A DNA stretch of 64,000 nucleotides from Taudactylus pleione (GCA_031769625.1 JAUIMM010000113.1:18090501-18154500); one strand, 5' to 3'. Counted from the first letter of the stretch, positions 1 to 12,174 are shown. A program made the numbers and translations. Notes: generated by a model not told the origin, from the letters alone.

Positions 1-1186
1 ATATTCTACACAGTTACATTAACTAAATAATGTTAACGGGAAATAATGTGCCAGCTAAAGTTAGCAACTAGCTTTAACTTTGAGGAGATTTTGTGCTGCT
101 ATAGTTATATATTTTTTAACTTGTACTTTATTATCACCCGATTGATACTTGTCAATATTAAAGTTGAAGTCCTTCACCGTAAATCTGAATTAATTTCTCT
201 CATGGACAAAATGTACCTACTTTTAATATTGCTGACTTATTTTATTGAGGTTATTTAATTCAGCTTACATAAAGTACTGGGAGGCAGGAATTCTTCAAAT
301 CTTTTGCCTTCTGAAAGTCAATTTGCAACAAAATAAGTTAATTAGCTCAAGGTTTTTACCATCATATGCAGGAAACAGTCAATGGAATGCACCCCTGTAA
401 ACATTTGATGCCCTTGAGCATGGCAGAAAAATAAGAATATATGAAGCCCAAAATACACACCTACTCGTCTTACATAACTTTATACATTGGAAAGCAATCT
501 TATAAACGATTGAATATCTTTTTTTTTCCTCTGTAAGTCAAGAGAGTTCATTAATATTGGCTTATATAATTGTTCAGAGTTGAAAAACACAAAAGTAGAA
601 AATGGATTGGAGAAATAGTCATGAACATTTAATAAGTTTGGAAACACATGAACCTTCCAACTCTCAGATCAGAAAAAGTTTGATTATCATTAGACAAATT
701 TTTAAGCTTTTAGGGTCATATTTAACAATGGAAAAGTGTCAGCCCACAGTGCAAATAATACTGTGATATCACGCATATGATATTTGAATTGGAAGTTTGG
801 GTAAGGCAATTATTTTTAATATAAGTGAACCCTTTATTTTACTAAAATGCATTACAGCCAAATTAGGAAAACATAATTGTTCGCTATTTTATTTAAACTC
901 GTCTATATACTTGCTCCATTGCAATCATTTTCCCTGTATCTGAAAATATAATTTCCTGGAACAAGTTGACTGATTTGGTGTAGCCTGTTTGTAACCTCTT
1001 CTTGTACCTAGACCCCTGATGCAGTTGCACATGTTTAGAAGCCTTGACTTGCATAAGCCTTGCCCTTTGTAGTGTACCCTAACTAGAAGTGATAGCAGCA
1101 GAACAATTAGGCTAAGAGGAAATTAGGCTGTACAAGAATCAAAGGTGCTCTTGCACAGAGTAACATATGCAGGACTCTAACTAACT
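1..1186. other. No recognisable feature
   Basis: AT-rich sequence with only short open frames. I see no coding signature, terminal inverted repeat or tandem array. Confidence 0.5.
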
Positions 1187-1335
1187 GTTAATACCACATA
1201 TATGTTTGATACCCCACAGTTACCATTTTTGAAATGGTGTATAAGCCAGTGCCATTTTAAATAAAGTTGATACAAAAAAAAGATCAGTGAGAGGAGTGAC
1301 TGTTGGAGCTGTTGAGAAAGGAGAGCTGAGATTTT

Positions 1336-1359
1336 GAGAGAGAGAGAGAGAGAGAGAGA
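1336..1359. repeat. (AG)n microsatellite
   Basis: An uninterrupted run of about 12 AG dinucleotides. Confidence 0.9.
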
Positions 1360-1475
1360 TGCAATGAGTGATAACATTTGTTAAATATTATAAATGGTAC
1401 TCAAGCCAATCAGCTTCGAGCTGTCAATGTTCAAAGTAACAGATGACAGTTAGAAGCTGATTGACTGGAGCACCA

Positions 1476-1517
1476 TTATCATATGCAACGAGTTTTATCA
1501 CTCGTTGCATATGATAA
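1476..1517. repeat. Perfect hairpin, 18-bp arms
   Basis: The arm at 1476-1493 is the exact reverse complement of 1500-1517, with a 6-base loop. A second, offset inverted pair (GTTTTATCA and TGATAAAAC) overlaps it. It is probably the tip of a fold-back MITE whose outer ends I cannot define. Confidence 0.8.
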
Positions 1518-2094
1518 AACTTGTTGATAAGTAGGTCCCAGAGAGAGAGAGATAAGAGTGCTAGACAGTGACCAGCAACAGAGATACGAAATCAGGCAGA
1601 AAGGAGCAGGACAAGAGTGTGTAGGAGAAGTATTTGCTAAGGAGAAACACAGACTATCTGGAGGCAAGCTGCAACCAAAAGTGTCTGGGACGTGGTGCCA
1701 CATAGAAAGCCAAGCTAAGAGTCCTGTCCAATTGTTTGTTGTGCCTACTTTCTGGAGGGGAATCTGCATCCTGATTTTGGTCAACTGATTTGGTGAGAGG
1801 AACGTATTATTCCACACAAGTTCTAAATTTGTTTAAGAGACTTTGCTCCTACTATACATATCAGTGTTGCAAGGACCCTACGTGTGCACAAAGAGTTAAC
1901 TGTAACCCAGGTTACCAACAATAGGTCCACTGTGTACGATTATTGGGGTATCCTATCAGGGCCATTACCAGGGGTACAGGTGCCACTGGCAAAATGAAGG
2001 GCTTAATACCATTCCATCCCCCTGTTATCCATATAATAATTTTTTATTAAAACTTTGCCATCCATGCTGTATAGTGCACATTATCTAAGACTTT

Positions 2095-2642
2095 GGCCCT
2101 CATTCAGAGCCGTACGCTCTGAGCAGAGCGCACGCTCTGAATGAGGGCCGGCCTCCATGAAAATGGAGCGTCCTTCTGGATGCTCGTATAGCTGTGGGTC
2201 ACCACCCACAGGCTATACGAGTGTGCATTTTGATGGCCGCGATGGTCAAGACCATCGCGACCATCGAATTGCAAGCCGGAGCCTGCGGTTGAGGTTTTCA
2301 ACCGCAAGCTCCGGAGTGATTTTGGCTCTATCAGAGCCAAAATCACTCCCACTGACATCACTAGTGATGTCAGTGGGCCGGCTTCTGACGGGAGGCGTTC
2401 CCATGGGAACGCCCCCGTCAGGGAGGCACGCCCCCGGCATGCCTACCAAAGGGGGCGCGCTGTCAATCAACATCGACAGCACGCCCCCTTTGATCAGACA
2501 CAACGAGCGAAGGACTTTCCTTCGCTCGTCGTGTCTTGCGCATGCGCACGACGGAGCTCCCTCCGTCGTGCGCATGCTCAGTCCATAACATCGACCCACT
2601 TGCGAGCGGACAGCCGCTCGCGAGTGGGTCTGAATCAGGCCC
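2095..2642. mobile_element. Harbinger-type MITE made of serial hairpins
   Basis: The ends read GGCCCTCATTCAGA and TCTGAATCAGGCC and are flanked by TTT on both sides (2092-2094 and 2643-2645), a 3-bp duplication as in PIF/Harbinger. The interior is almost entirely consecutive hairpins: 2095-2149, 2153-2168, 2183-2221, 2232-2265, 2276-2314, 2315-2347, 2348-2377 (perfect 30-bp palindrome), 2386-2420, 2447-2492, 2497-2535, 2540-2577 and 2593-2630. The first hairpin carries the terminal repeat in both orientations. There is no transposase. Open frames here are by-products of the palindromes. Confidence 0.88.
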
Positions 2643-2645
2643 TTT

Positions 2646-3050
2646 GCCTCTAAATCCTTGAAATGTAGAAGGAATATACATTAGGAGGAGGTCAGACAAT
2701 GGACTTAGTGGTCATTTAGGGAAACTGAGGAGTATGAGACTGTGCTTTAACAGTGGCAGGATGTTATGGGTAAATGGGCAGGAGGGATGAGAAAGAGGGG
2801 GGACAGGAGGTGTGTAGTAGGATACAGGGGAGAAGAGTGAGGAGGACTGAGGGGCAAGCTGTGGGGCCTTGTAGGATATATGCAAACATGGGGCAAATTA
2901 TAGAGAAGACAGGATGGGTGTAGAGAGGGGGGCATGACCTGAAGCAGTATCAATAAACAAGGAACATTACCATTTCAAGTCCTTCAGCTCCCAGCAAAAC
3001 TCCTATGCACAGAATTGCATTGGAGGGAGATGGAATCTTCTATAACACTA
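2646..3050. other. No recognisable feature
   Basis: Purine-rich G/A sequence without coding signature or inverted ends. Confidence 0.4.
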
Positions 3051-3058
3051 CTCACATC

Positions 3059-3114
3059 CAGGGCCAGATTAAGGGCAGGGCAACAGGGGCCCCACAGACC
3101 TTAATCCGGCCCTG
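3059..3114. mobile_element. 56-bp hAT-type micro-MITE
   Basis: The arms CAGGGCCAGATTAAGG and CCTTAATCCGGCCCTG are inverted copies with one mismatch around a 24-base centre. The 8 bases CTCACATC flank both sides exactly (3051-3058 and 3115-3122). An 8-bp duplication and CAG...CTG ends are hAT hallmarks. The element is little more than two terminal repeats. Confidence 0.88.
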
Positions 3115-3122
3115 CTCACATC

Positions 3123-3800
3123 ACTCTATTACCTGGTCATGCCCACCCACCAAGACAAACAGATGATATTGTGCTATTTTATACTCCTCCTGATTGATAT
3201 TCTGCAGGGTATAGTCAGAACGGTGTGAGCTTTCTTGACACTAACAATACTAGTGCAAAAATGTCTGTAAGGGAGTTCACTGGTGCAGCTCCTAGTGTCC
3301 ACTGTCCAGTCCTAGCAGTGACAAGGTCCTAGATAGCAAGCTGCGGGCTCCTCACTTTTAAATATTTAGCTCTGATGTCACTTCCATGTCATTTCCATCA
3401 TCATTGACAGTGCCCGAACTCCCTCCAATGTACTATATGAGTACAGCCGCTAGACCTGCCCATTAAGATACAGACTCTGCAGCCCGGCACTGCATCATAG
3501 TTCCCTCCCTCTGATTGTCTGGAATCCGGAAACTGATGAATAGAGCAAATGAAGCTCAATGTAAAGAATATTAATAAATGTTTAGAATCGATCATCTGGT
3601 TAGCAGATGGGCTCCCTAGGGGCTAGTAGCATCCTAGCCAACCCTTAGTTACAGCCCTGCATTCTATTAATGTATAATGGACATTGCTAATTTAGTACTG
3701 TTTAGTGAATAGTCAATTAGAATATGAAAAATATAGTTTTAATCAATTAAAGTAATATAGTTGATTTTTATATATTCTTGCCAAAGCTACAGTGGAGTTG
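3123..3800. other. No recognisable feature
   Basis: Mixed single-copy-looking sequence; no coding or repeat structure seen. Confidence 0.4.
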
Positions 3801-3802
3801 TA

Positions 3803-4515
3803 TTGGAACGGGTATGATATACCGCCGGCCGCATGGCTGGAGGTTCGATTCCCGTTAGCGGCAGCCCGACAGGAGCAGAGTGCGAAGCAGCGGAAGCCCG
3901 ACAGCGCTGGAAATCCCGATCGTGGATAGGTAAGTATCCACTAACCTAACTTAACCCCCCTAACCCTAACCATCCTTAGGGGTGCCTAACCTTAACTTCC
4001 CCCCAAAGTGACTAACCCTAATCCCCCCTCTAAGTGCCTAACCCTAACCACCCCCTTCCCCGCTGCCTAAACCTAAGTCCCCCGGGGGGGTGCCTAACCC
4101 TAAGCCCCCCTGGGGGTGCCTAACCCTAACCCTCCCTCCCCCTAGCCTAACCCTAACACTCCCAGGGGGGTGCCTAACCCTAAGTTCCCCCCGGGAGCCC
4201 TAAACCTAACCCTCCCCCCCGCGGCTGTCCGCTCGCGGCACCCGGCATCACTACGATCGTGATGCCGGGCGCCGGTCTCCCGGCATCGGGGAAATGCGGG
4301 CGTCTACATCTAGATGCCTGGCATTTCACCCTTGCCGGGATAAGACAGTCCGGAAGCCGGCTGCCGGTATATAGGCAGTCGGCTTCCCGATTGCTTCCCG
4401 TTGTATTCAATATAGAAAAAGGGTAATAGTGTGTGTTATTGTAATTTACGCTATTTATTATTTGCTTATTGCTTATTGAATCAAACCTATATTTTATAGC
4501 AGTGACCCATTCCAA
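3803..4515. mobile_element. MITE with GC-rich, CCCTAA-like filler
   Basis: The ends are TTGGAACGGGT and ACCCATTCCAA (one mismatch as inverted repeats) between flanking TA dinucleotides, consistent with a TA target duplication. The inner parts hold several GC-rich inverted pairs built on CCGGCATC/GATGCCGG motifs. Superfamily is uncertain; no protein is encoded. Confidence 0.6.
3944..4215. repeat. Degenerate array with CCTAACCCTAA core
   Basis: About eight imperfect units of roughly 30-40 bp, each a GTGCCTAACCCTAA-like core followed by a C- or G-rich spacer. It resembles vertebrate telomere repeat by composition only: the 6-bp phase is never kept beyond two units. Confidence 0.65.
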
Positions 4516-4517
4516 TA

Positions 4518-4882
4518 ATGTTGGGTTACTAGAAATAAATCTAGTTTACTTATGCATAGGTTTTGCCTTCCATTTTCTGTGTCTGGTTGAGGAACCCTTA
4601 CCTCTCTGCAAGGGTGTGGTGTGAGTTAGGAGATGCCACCAAAGGAAGAAGTCAGAAGGTTGATCCACCACAGAGGTGCCCTACACTCGTACCCTACCAT
4701 CTATATCCTCACCTTTACAGGGTATTACACATGAAGCATTATTTAAAACATAAAATAGAGATAGCCTTTTCTAAAGATAAAATAGTCAATATAATATTTA
4801 AAAAACAGGGATTCTGTTGCAAAATCATCTACAAGTTTTAGTATAGTGGAATTAGAAAATATAAATTGTATATATAAAAATA

Positions 4883-4917
<35 letters not shown>

Positions 4918-5822
4918 TATATTTTATTTTTATTTTTTTTAAATTAAGGCTATAAAAAGCCTAGTTGGGTGTGGCTTACAAGCTAGCCCTTGTATAGATG
5001 TGTCCCTCTGTATCTGGGAGGAGAGTACATTTAACTGCAATGTAATGGTGTCCTGGGCATATATGCTAGTGTAGGGACCTACAGAAAAACAGAGGTGCCT
5101 TGCCGCTGGGCTGTAGGCTTAAATGCTTTGTTCAAATCATGACAAAATCCCCTTGGTTTTATTTGCTGCACACATACAGATTTGGAGTATGTTATTGTTA
5201 GCGCCAATAGCAAAAGTTGTTCTGTTTTATATATATCAAGAAATGGTATTGGCCAAAATCTCTCGGAGTTGAGGAGCATGCATGATCTAAACACCACTTG
5301 ATTTGTACAAGAACATTAAACAGAGAAGTACAAATAAGCTACAATTTTGGTAAGTATTGAAGGTTTAGTAGGAGGTGACACTTTTCATTCAACCCTTTCA
5401 CTGCCATCAGAGTTGCAGCTATGTCAAAAATGACTGCCAATGAATTCCAGAAAACTCCAGTGGTCTATATCTAGAAACACGTATATGCTCTCTGCCGCTG
5501 TGTCTGTAGTGATACATAATGTATTTTCATAATCTATTTCATTGCATCTTTACTCATGCTAAAAGACTTCTGGATATGTTCTTCAATAACTGAAGACAAT
5601 TATCATTCAATTTCAAAGATTTTATTAAGTCAGTTGTTTTTGTACAAAATTATCCTGAACTGAAAATCAGGATACAAGTAGTTGTAGTTGGAGCACGTTA
5701 CTTTCAGACAAATAGTGCAATGTAGACATCTTGGTGTCCAGTAAAGCTACTATAATCAGGGCATACTTATAATCTATGGAACTAGCATTTCCTTATTTTA
5801 ACACAGAGTGCATTTTAAAGTA
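4518..5822. other. No gene; one (AT)n tract
   Basis: AT-rich sequence with an (AT)n microsatellite at about 4885-4915. No coding signature found. Confidence 0.45.
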
Positions 5823-5830
5823 GATATGCT

Positions 5831-6841
5831 CAGGGCTGGTGCTACCACTAAGCAAACTTAGGCAGCTGCCTAAGAGCACCGGCCACTGCAGGGCGCCGCT
5901 GGATTGATGTGAAGTGTGGACCGCACATAAGTGCAGTCCGCACTACACTACTAGTAACAAACACAGACAGACAGACAGGCTGCGCCCACTGCCGAAGCCA
6001 GGATGGAGCTCCCTCATGAGCTCCATTTTTTGGCTCCCGCAGTGGGTGATGAGAGAGACGTCATGACGTCTCTCCCATCATGCAGAGTGGGCCAGCCCGG
6101 GGGGACGCTGGAGCAGACACCGGAGCGGGGATTAAGGTAAGTGGAGTTTTTCTACATGTGTGTCTGTCTGGCCCTGAGATCACTGCTGGGGGTACTGCTG
6201 GGGGGTGGATGGACTACTACTGGGGGCACTGCTGGGGACAGACTACTACTGGGGGCACTTCTGGGGGAGGACTACCACTGGGGCACTGCTGGGGGGGACT
6301 ACTACTGGGGGCACTGCTGTGGGGACTACTACTGGAGGCACTGCACTGGTGGGACTACTACTGGGGCATTGCACTGGTGGGACCACTACTGAGGGCACTG
6401 CATAGGTGGGGATTACTTCTGGGGACACTGCATAGGTGGGGATTACTACTGGGGGTACTGCATAGGTGGGGGACTACTACTGGCGGGATTACTGGAGGAG
6501 GACTACTACTAGCGGCACTGCTGGAGGCGACTACTACTGGGAGCACTGCATTGGGGGGACCACTACTGGGGGTACTGCATCGGGGGGTTAGTACTGGGGC
6601 ACTATATAAGGGGGACTACTAATGGGAGCATTATATAAGGGACACTGCAAAGGGGGACCACTACCTGGGGCATTATATAAGGGGCACTGCATAGGGGGAC
6701 CACTACTGGGGACACTGTATAAGGGGCACTACTGGGGGCACTGCATAAGGGCTTGTGTAGCTATCCGAGGGTGTGTGGGGGGGAGTGGGGTGCAAGGTTG
6801 AAGAAATGCCTAGGGTGCCAAGAAACCTTGCACCGGCACTG
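5831..6841. mobile_element. hAT-type non-autonomous element
   Basis: The left end is CAGGGCTGGTGC and the right end GCACCGGCACTG, which are inverted repeats with two mismatches. Flanking octamers GATATGCT (5823-5830) and GTTATACT (6842-6849) agree at 6 of 8 positions, a decayed hAT duplication. Over half the interior is a G-rich minisatellite. No transposase is present. Confidence 0.75.
6182..6745. repeat. G-rich minisatellite, about 24-27 bp unit
   Basis: Some twenty imperfect units of the type GGGGGACTACTACTG plus GGGCACTGCA. The open frames in this stretch, rich in G, T, L and W, come from the repeat and are not genes. Confidence 0.85.
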
Positions 6842-6849
6842 GTTATACT

Positions 6850-8340
6850 GGAGTCCATAAAACATGCCTAGGGGGTCTATTTATCAGCTTTGTCATAATA
6901 TCCAAAAAAACTATTTTCATCAACTTATGAATGGTTTCAGGGCTATTTATCATGTATCCTGAAGCGTAACACAAGTTTACACTAGTAGCTTCCATCCCTG
7001 CAGTGTTAGTGCACAGGCATAATCTTAGATTCCACATAGGCACTGTGAGGACCCACAGAGGCGAAGGGCATTAGTTCCTGCAGTCATGTTCCAAAAAATG
7101 TTTACTTTTACTTTTTGGAGCTTGATAAATTGAATAATTGCACAATACCAATACACAGTATGGGAGCCATGTGGCACATTTTACTCTATCCGTGATATCT
7201 TCAGCGTTACTACTTTCATAAATAGATCTGATATTTACAAATGCGGAATCACACAGTTACTGTTGTGTGTGACTGAAAAACTGGGCCGAACATTTTGATA
7301 AATAGGTCCCATAGTGCTAAGGTTGAGCGCTGAAGCTCAATTTTTTCTTCCTCGGTCATTAATATTACCCTTATTACAGCTCAGGTCTCTGCATAAGATT
7401 GCTGTGATCACAACGTTTATATATATTAAATAATAACACAATAACATATTACACATAAAGAGCACTGTCACATAACAGGTATGATACATCTTTGCCATAA
7501 CAAGGTACTTTATATGTTTAGGAAACAATACAAATCAGTTAATATATGCTCCTATTGTTTATTATAATCATTATATCAATCATAAAAAAAGCTATTTTCA
7601 ATGAATGAATAATGAAATGCATTTTCTCAGATGTTATGAGCCTACTGGTCATAGCTCAGTTGGCTGAGATGAAAAATTAGCGAGAGCCTGTTGATACTGT
7701 ATTTCTCAGCAGGTCATTTTGAGAATGATACTAGCACAGGAGGCAAACAAATTAAGGTTGTCATGGAAACTTGATTCCATATAACGGTGAAAAAGGAATA
7801 TCCTGCACCCTTGAAGATTTGCTGCCATAAAATAATCTTCATTTTTCAGTCTTTGAAAAACAGTATGAGTTAAAAGTGCATAGGAACCAAATTTACCCAC
7901 AAACATTGTTCCTGACCCTTCAGACCTCATCAATAACATTTTTTCTATGGGCACATTTGTCGGCCTTTACTGTAGGATAAGTTCAGATCTAGAGCACCTT
8001 ACTATTAAGTAACGTAAAAACATAATATTGGCTGCCTCTTCAAGAAACATCAACCTGCAGCAATTTCTTCCATGTCAAGAAATGGTATTGGCCAAAATCT
8101 CTAGGTGTGATGTGAGAGGGGTTTAGCAAAGCCAGCAAAATTCATAGAAAGAAAATGTAAATAGCTATATTGAAATTAAATTATATACCTTTATATTGAG
8201 TTGCCCCATATGATCAGTATTCAAGTACTCCAAGTGACAAATTTAAATGATAAACCGAGTTTAGGTATCTCCTGCAGTCCAACATTAATATTCTAAAATA
8301 GCATGCATATACTGCAGCATTAGAAGAAAGATGGATCAAA
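6850..8340. other. No recognisable feature
   Basis: AT-rich sequence. A single tRNA A-box-like string near 7655 has no matching B box. No coding signature. Confidence 0.4.
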
Positions 8341-8345
8341 CCTTT

Positions 8346-8475
8346 GTGAGAGTGCAGAAGATGCCATAGCAACCAGTTAGCTTGTAGCTATCATTTATCT
8401 AGCAGTCTATAAATGACAGAAGCTGAGTGGATGCTTTGGGCAAATTCTCCACTTTATCTCTCTCGAAAGTTTGAT
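8346..8475. mobile_element. Fold-back MITE remnant
   Basis: Contains the paired blocks ATGCCATAGCAACC and GGATGCTTTGGGCAA around a short centre. It is a decayed copy of the GCCCATAGCAACC family seen more clearly at 12781, 29062 and 33122. Ends are not definable. Confidence 0.45.
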
Positions 8476-8941
8476 ACATCTCCCTGGACCACTACTAGAA
8501 CAACCGACGATCTCTAAATGAAATTAAAAAGGGCTGATCCAGAGTTTGCAAATGGATATTGCTATTTATTTGCACAACACATGCTCCATAGCCGGCAATA
8601 CGCAAATTTGAGCAACCACAGTTGTTTTCTCTGAGTTGTATGCATATCTCAGCCACATCTCCACTGGTAGCACAAGAAGAACCTGGGCGCCCAAGTGAAC
8701 CCGTATTGAGTAGAGCTCAGAAGGTGTGGCTGCCAATATGCAGAATTGGAGATTGCCTGTCTCCAATACAAAAACTGCTAAAACAGAGAAATACTGCAAA
8801 GGCACTAAACCAACATTGAGCATATTATCAGACCAAATAGAAAATTGTACAGTGTTTATTAAACATAGATTAATATCATAATTAATATCAGTTACTCCCG
8901 GGAGTACATAAATAATATCACATATAAATCATAAAAACAAT

Positions 8942-9540
8942 GGCACTCATTCAGAGCCACTCGCTAGCGGCAGTACGCTCGTTCCGAGCGATGTTCGCAC
9001 ATCTGCGCATGCGTACGGATCGTTATACGCATGCGTGAACCAGTCAGTGCGGCCGAAATTCATGTGCTCGCAATATAGCGAATGCCTGCTATTTTGAGTG
9101 ACAGAATGAGGCGTATGTGGGTGGTAACAGGGGAAGGTGCTTGAAAATGGGGAGTGGAGATCCGAACGCAGGCGTGCTTAAAGGTCAAAACGGGCGTTTT
9201 ATGGGTGTGCATAATTAATACAGCAGCGTCATTGACCACGTCACTGGGTTATTTTATAGCCAGAACTGCTCGCAAGATTGTGGTAGCAAAAACCAACCAC
9301 AAGAATAGCGAGCAGTTCATTCGCTGGTCGATGTACTCGATTAATCTAATAAATAGCGGACATGACGTATGGTGCGTGCGGCCAGGGGGCGTTTTTAACA
9401 AATAAACGAGCGTATGTTTTGCTCGCTCATTCAGACTTAGAGGTGTGAACAGACTGCAATTTGCGAACTGATCATTTGAATAGCCACCCCTTGTTTTTGA
9501 ACGAACGACCGCAAATAGCGAACGGCTCTGAATCAGGCCC
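8942..9540. mobile_element. Harbinger MITE, relative of the 20822-28248 element
   Basis: The ends GGCACTCATTCAGAG and CTCTGAATCAGGCCC lie between perfect AAT duplications (8939-8941 and 9541-9543). The first ~50 bases closely match the inverted right end of the autonomous element ending at 28248. Similarity continues patchily over about 250 bp: GCGCATGCGT, GGGTG and GGAGAT blocks and AACGCAGGCGTG occur in the same order. It looks like a non-autonomous member of the same family. Confidence 0.88.
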
Positions 9541-9543
9541 AAT

Positions 9544-10165
9544 GTTATTAAGAATAGATAATTAGTATCAAAAATAGAAAATAAAAAACTTCTGATCCAT
9601 ACAGCTGACGGTGGGAACTAAATGTCACAAATAGCGATGAAGTATCCAATGTTCATTTGGAATAAAGATAAGTCTCCACACTAATATATAAATCCGCAGT
9701 TGGAATATATTATCGAATGTTGGTAGAAATATATGAGCAATGTGCTCTGAGTACTCACTCCGCTGATGTCCTCTGTCAGACTCCAGTCTGTAGGAAAAGC
9801 ATGAAGACTGTGGGATAGTCCTCTGTATCAAACTCCAATTAGGGGATGGAGCATCGCGGATCCTGCGGATGTTATATGTGGTGAGCTGGCCCGCCTGCAA
9901 GTGGGTAACCCCGTGAGGTGACTCCATGTGGTCGTGCTCACCTGACCGCTGGTGTAAGTCCGCACACAGTCTGTGTCCACCGGAAGGCTCCGTGGGTAAA
10001 ATGCTTGCTCCAGCAAGCTTGCCAGTTAGTGGGCAGATGTGCGGCAGGTAGTGAATAAACCATGGGCTCCAACGCGTGACTATATACCCCACCCGATCAA
10101 GAAAGACTGGGCAACAGCTGGGTGATTTCAAGTTGGAAACGTTTTATGAGGGCGTGTCATGGGCA
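9544..10165. other. Possible decayed Penelope-like end
   Basis: No gene. The stretch at 10070-10115 (CAACGCGTGAC followed by TATATACCCCAC) has the layout of an amphibian PLE terminal hairpin next to an ACGCGTTGG string, but the hammerhead core is not intact. The MITE at 8942 appears to have landed in this repeat. Weak call. Confidence 0.25.
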
Positions 10166-10169
10166 TGCA

Positions 10170-11336
10170 GGCGGAATTGCTTCCTGTTCACAGGTGAGCG
10201 CACACAGAGATCTGTCTGATTTCAGATGGGTGCTGTGGCCGCATGTAGTAAGTACAGTTGTGGCCGCATACAGTAAATTGTGACCAGCTCTGAAAACTAG
10301 CACTGATCCACTTTTATTTCCAAAGGTCTGCAGCCATCTGTGGATCTGCAAACTCATTTCTTCCAACTGGTTTGATTTTTACTGGACAGTGTTGAGTGGA
10401 TGGACTGTCCCGTCATCCTGCAAGTTGGCTCCCTTATCCCTAATCACTGGAAGTTGGAAGGAATGCCACGTGTCACCATGTGCACACATGCATCAGAGAC
10501 AGCTGTCAAAGGTGTTTTTAGGAGAGTGCCCACACCCTTAACAATGCAACCATGCCTCATTTTGAAGACGGCTTGGCTGTGCTTCTGATTTAGAAGTCTT
10601 AAATGTTAAGAACTCACAAAGTTATGTGGAGACCTATTTACAGGGTCATTACTGAGTAACAAGTACTGTAGTCTTGCATCTTGAAATGCCCTAGGTGGAT
10701 AATTAGGTGCATTGTGCATTAATCAGAATACATGTATGACTATGAATATTAGAGACACATGATAATTACCTTCTTTATTTATATGGAAGCAGTTAGGGTA
10801 TACTAAACATTTCTCAGACAATTTCTTCATCTTGGTTTTCTTATCATTTTTTGTTGTTGAACAAATAAAAACATTTTAAAATGTATTATGATTTAGTGAA
10901 CACTAGATGGTTATTAGGTCCTGACTCCTGACATATAAAACTCAGATTTGAAATAAGCTGTTCTTTTTCACATGACTTTGTACAGCAAACATACATGGTA
11001 AGTACGCAATATATGCAAAGTCTGCAAACCACAAAATCCTGCAGATATGGGCAATAGGACATATTAGGGAAAAATTTTTGAAAAGATGACTCCCCCTTAG
11101 TTAAATGTTTGAATACTGTAAGTTGGTGCCGCCTATAGCAATTCATAAAATACTAATACTGTACCTTTCATTCAGGTTCCTGTAGAACAGATTTCATAAA
11201 CAATGTACCATGATGAGTTGGTCATAATAAGTAATACTGCAGTACCGTGTTTGTACAACAGCAATGTTAATGTTATATTACATGCTTTGTAATGATTTTT
11301 TTGAGAAATTTTAGAATAGGCAAGGCATGAACTTGC
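10170..11336. other. No recognisable feature
   Basis: AT-rich sequence with short open frames only. Confidence 0.4.
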
Positions 11337-11340
11337 TTAA

Positions 11341-12174
11341 AGCTGGGTACACGCCTATACCATTGTCGGGCCGTTCTTTTGATATGAAAAGAACGGCCGT
11401 TAGATTGTACAGTATAGGTGCGTACGCTGTCCTAATGCCCGAGCGTTAGCCAATAAAAGGTTTAAAACGCTTTGCAACGTTTGGCCTCGATCGCATGCAT
11501 CTCATGTGCTGTCTAATATTCATCCGACTAGATGGGGCAATATCAGACCAAAAGAGCAGTGTGTACACAAGTTCGATCGATCCTCTGTCCATTCTTGCGA
11601 TTCTACACCTGCAGCAGTACCGCCTCTGTGGGCATTGCCTTGCTACATACTCTTGTGTCCATCACTGCAAGAAATACAGCCAAGGTGTAAATATTCACCC
11701 CATTTTTATTAAACACCCATCTATTTGTCTTTATATTTGTCTTTGTCTTTCTAATAGCTTGTAATGTTGTCACCATAGCATAGCAGTGACAATACAAGCA
11801 CTGTCTTCTCTTCAGACACATGATGTGGACAGAAAACGAACAAAAGAACATATTCTTTCTGCAGCACTAAAGTAGAAAATGGGGAACAGAGGAATTTCTT
11901 TTTTTTTGGGGGGGTATGCTCTGTGATCACGCCCTTTCCCTGGCCACTATGGTAATTCTGTTTACATCTGCCGTGACTGTAGCCTGAATCGAAAGAGTGT
12001 GTACAGTGGTACAGTACAATCCTTTTCTTTCGATAGGGGGATAAAACGTCGATCAAAAGTCCAAATTAAAATATTTAGGTGTGTACACGCATATCGGCTT
12101 TATTTTGGGAACGTTTGATCGCCATTGATCGAACCATCACATCAAAAGCTTAATTTTATAGGTGTGTACCCAGC
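11341..12174. mobile_element. piggyBac-like non-autonomous element
   Basis: The ends AGCTGGGTACACGCCTAT and ATAGGTGTGTACCCAGC are inverted repeats inside TTAA tetramers (11337-11340 and 12175-12178), the piggyBac target. The left end has one extra A relative to the right. Subterminal GATCGA motifs recur at both ends. No transposase frame; all open frames are short. Confidence 0.65.

Noticed and set aside
2157..2599. Overlapping open frames of 117-143 codons on both strands
   Set aside because: They lie wholly in the serial-hairpin MITE; GC-rich palindromes keep both strands open and no protein motif is present.
3944..4215. True interstitial telomere
   Set aside because: The hexamer phase is not maintained and the units sit inside a MITE.
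6080..6622. 180-codon open frame rich in G, T, L and W
   Set aside because: Produced by the G-rich minisatellite.
7650..7680. tRNA-like A box (TAGCTCAGTTGG)
   Set aside because: No B box or cloverleaf follows; not a tRNA gene and too little for a SINE call.
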